NCBI GenBank assembly: GCA_964481425.1
Contig: CAYZTM010000004.1
Span: forward strand, 70,127 to 134,126
DNA: 64,000 nucleotides
Source: MKUN01 sp964481425
GTDB taxonomy: Bacteria; Bacteroidota; Bacteroidia; Chitinophagales; Chitinophagaceae
Direction: 5' to 3'
A program made the translations under genes and the position numbers. Below, in pieces: positions 63,992 through 64,000 of this stretch. The notes below the pieces were generated by a model. The model was not told the origin of the DNA. It saw only the letters and a program-made list of their open reading frames with translations, and made no database searches. Numbering within the stretch: the first letter of the stretch is position 1; every line of letters starts with the position of its first letter.

Positions 63992-64000
63992 AAGCTTTAA

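Overview
The window is a dense stretch of chromosome from a member of the Bacteroidota, most likely Chitinophagaceae or a close relative. This rests on a full-length SprA (the type IX secretion translocon), two secreted proteins with T9SS-type C-terminal sorting tails, GSCFA, DUF2795 and bactofilin proteins, a fused DAHP synthase/chorismate mutase, and promoters of the Bacteroidetes form (TTTG, about 20 bp, TAnnTTTG). Few genes have a clear Shine-Dalgarno sequence. Genome identity is inferred; no database search was possible.

Layout. 1-1050: the 5' part of a trans-sulfuration PLP enzyme on the minus strand, behind a complete SAM-I riboswitch with its own promoter and terminator. 1051-8833: TPR-adenylyl cyclase, an lpxH-sixA-(sugar kinase/RapZ-like fusion) operon, clpP, a DUF1801-like gene, a GSCFA protein and a bactofilin. 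8996-18416: yidC, an AT-rich accessory island with a lipoprotein and a frameshifted T9SS cargo protein (11036-14424), two paralogous outer-membrane proteins, a candidate structured RNA and gyrB. 18417-22041: gene-poor, repeat-rich ground with phased direct repeats, tandem hairpins, a palindromic repeat family, a REP-associated tyrosine transposase (RAYT) and a six-unit REP-like array ending just before mutL. 22079-34270: mutL, a PaaE-like reductase, arfB, a fatty-acid hydroxylase, membrane and secreted proteins, a frameshifted acetyltransferase, a B12-binding mutase subunit, enoyl-CoA hydratase and ruvA. 34283-41758: sprA. 41906-48734: the phenylacetyl-CoA epoxygenase genes paaABC and paaD, split by two large membrane glycosyltransferase-like genes. 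48782-63495: acpP-fabF-rnc, a lolD-like ATPase, a DUF433/DUF5615 toxin-antitoxin-like pair, radA, a candidate small RNA, an M3 peptidase, comF, truB, shikimate genes, a phosphosulfolactate synthase, lpxB and an overlooked 57-residue membrane protein. 63559-64000: tRNA-Ala(GGC), a GIY-YIG nuclease, and a second, broken tRNA copy in which the nuclease gene ends.

How it fits together. Most genes are housekeeping: envelope lipid A (lpxH, lpxB), membrane insertion (yidC), fatty acids (acpP, fabF), DNA repair (mutL, ruvA, radA), RNA and protein processing (rnc, truB, clpP, arfB), and aromatic synthesis. The phenylacetate genes (paaA, B, C, D here and a paaE-like reductase 17 kb away) with an enoyl-CoA hydratase and a B12 mutase subunit suggest acyl-CoA catabolism.

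The most unusual structures are the tRNA/GIY-YIG duplication at the right edge, which is cut off by the window end, and the RAYT with its adjacent REP-like array and dispersed copies at 8.3 kb and perhaps 31.1 kb. Several promoters end only 4-8 nt before the start codon, which predicts leaderless mRNAs and was used to correct several start sites.
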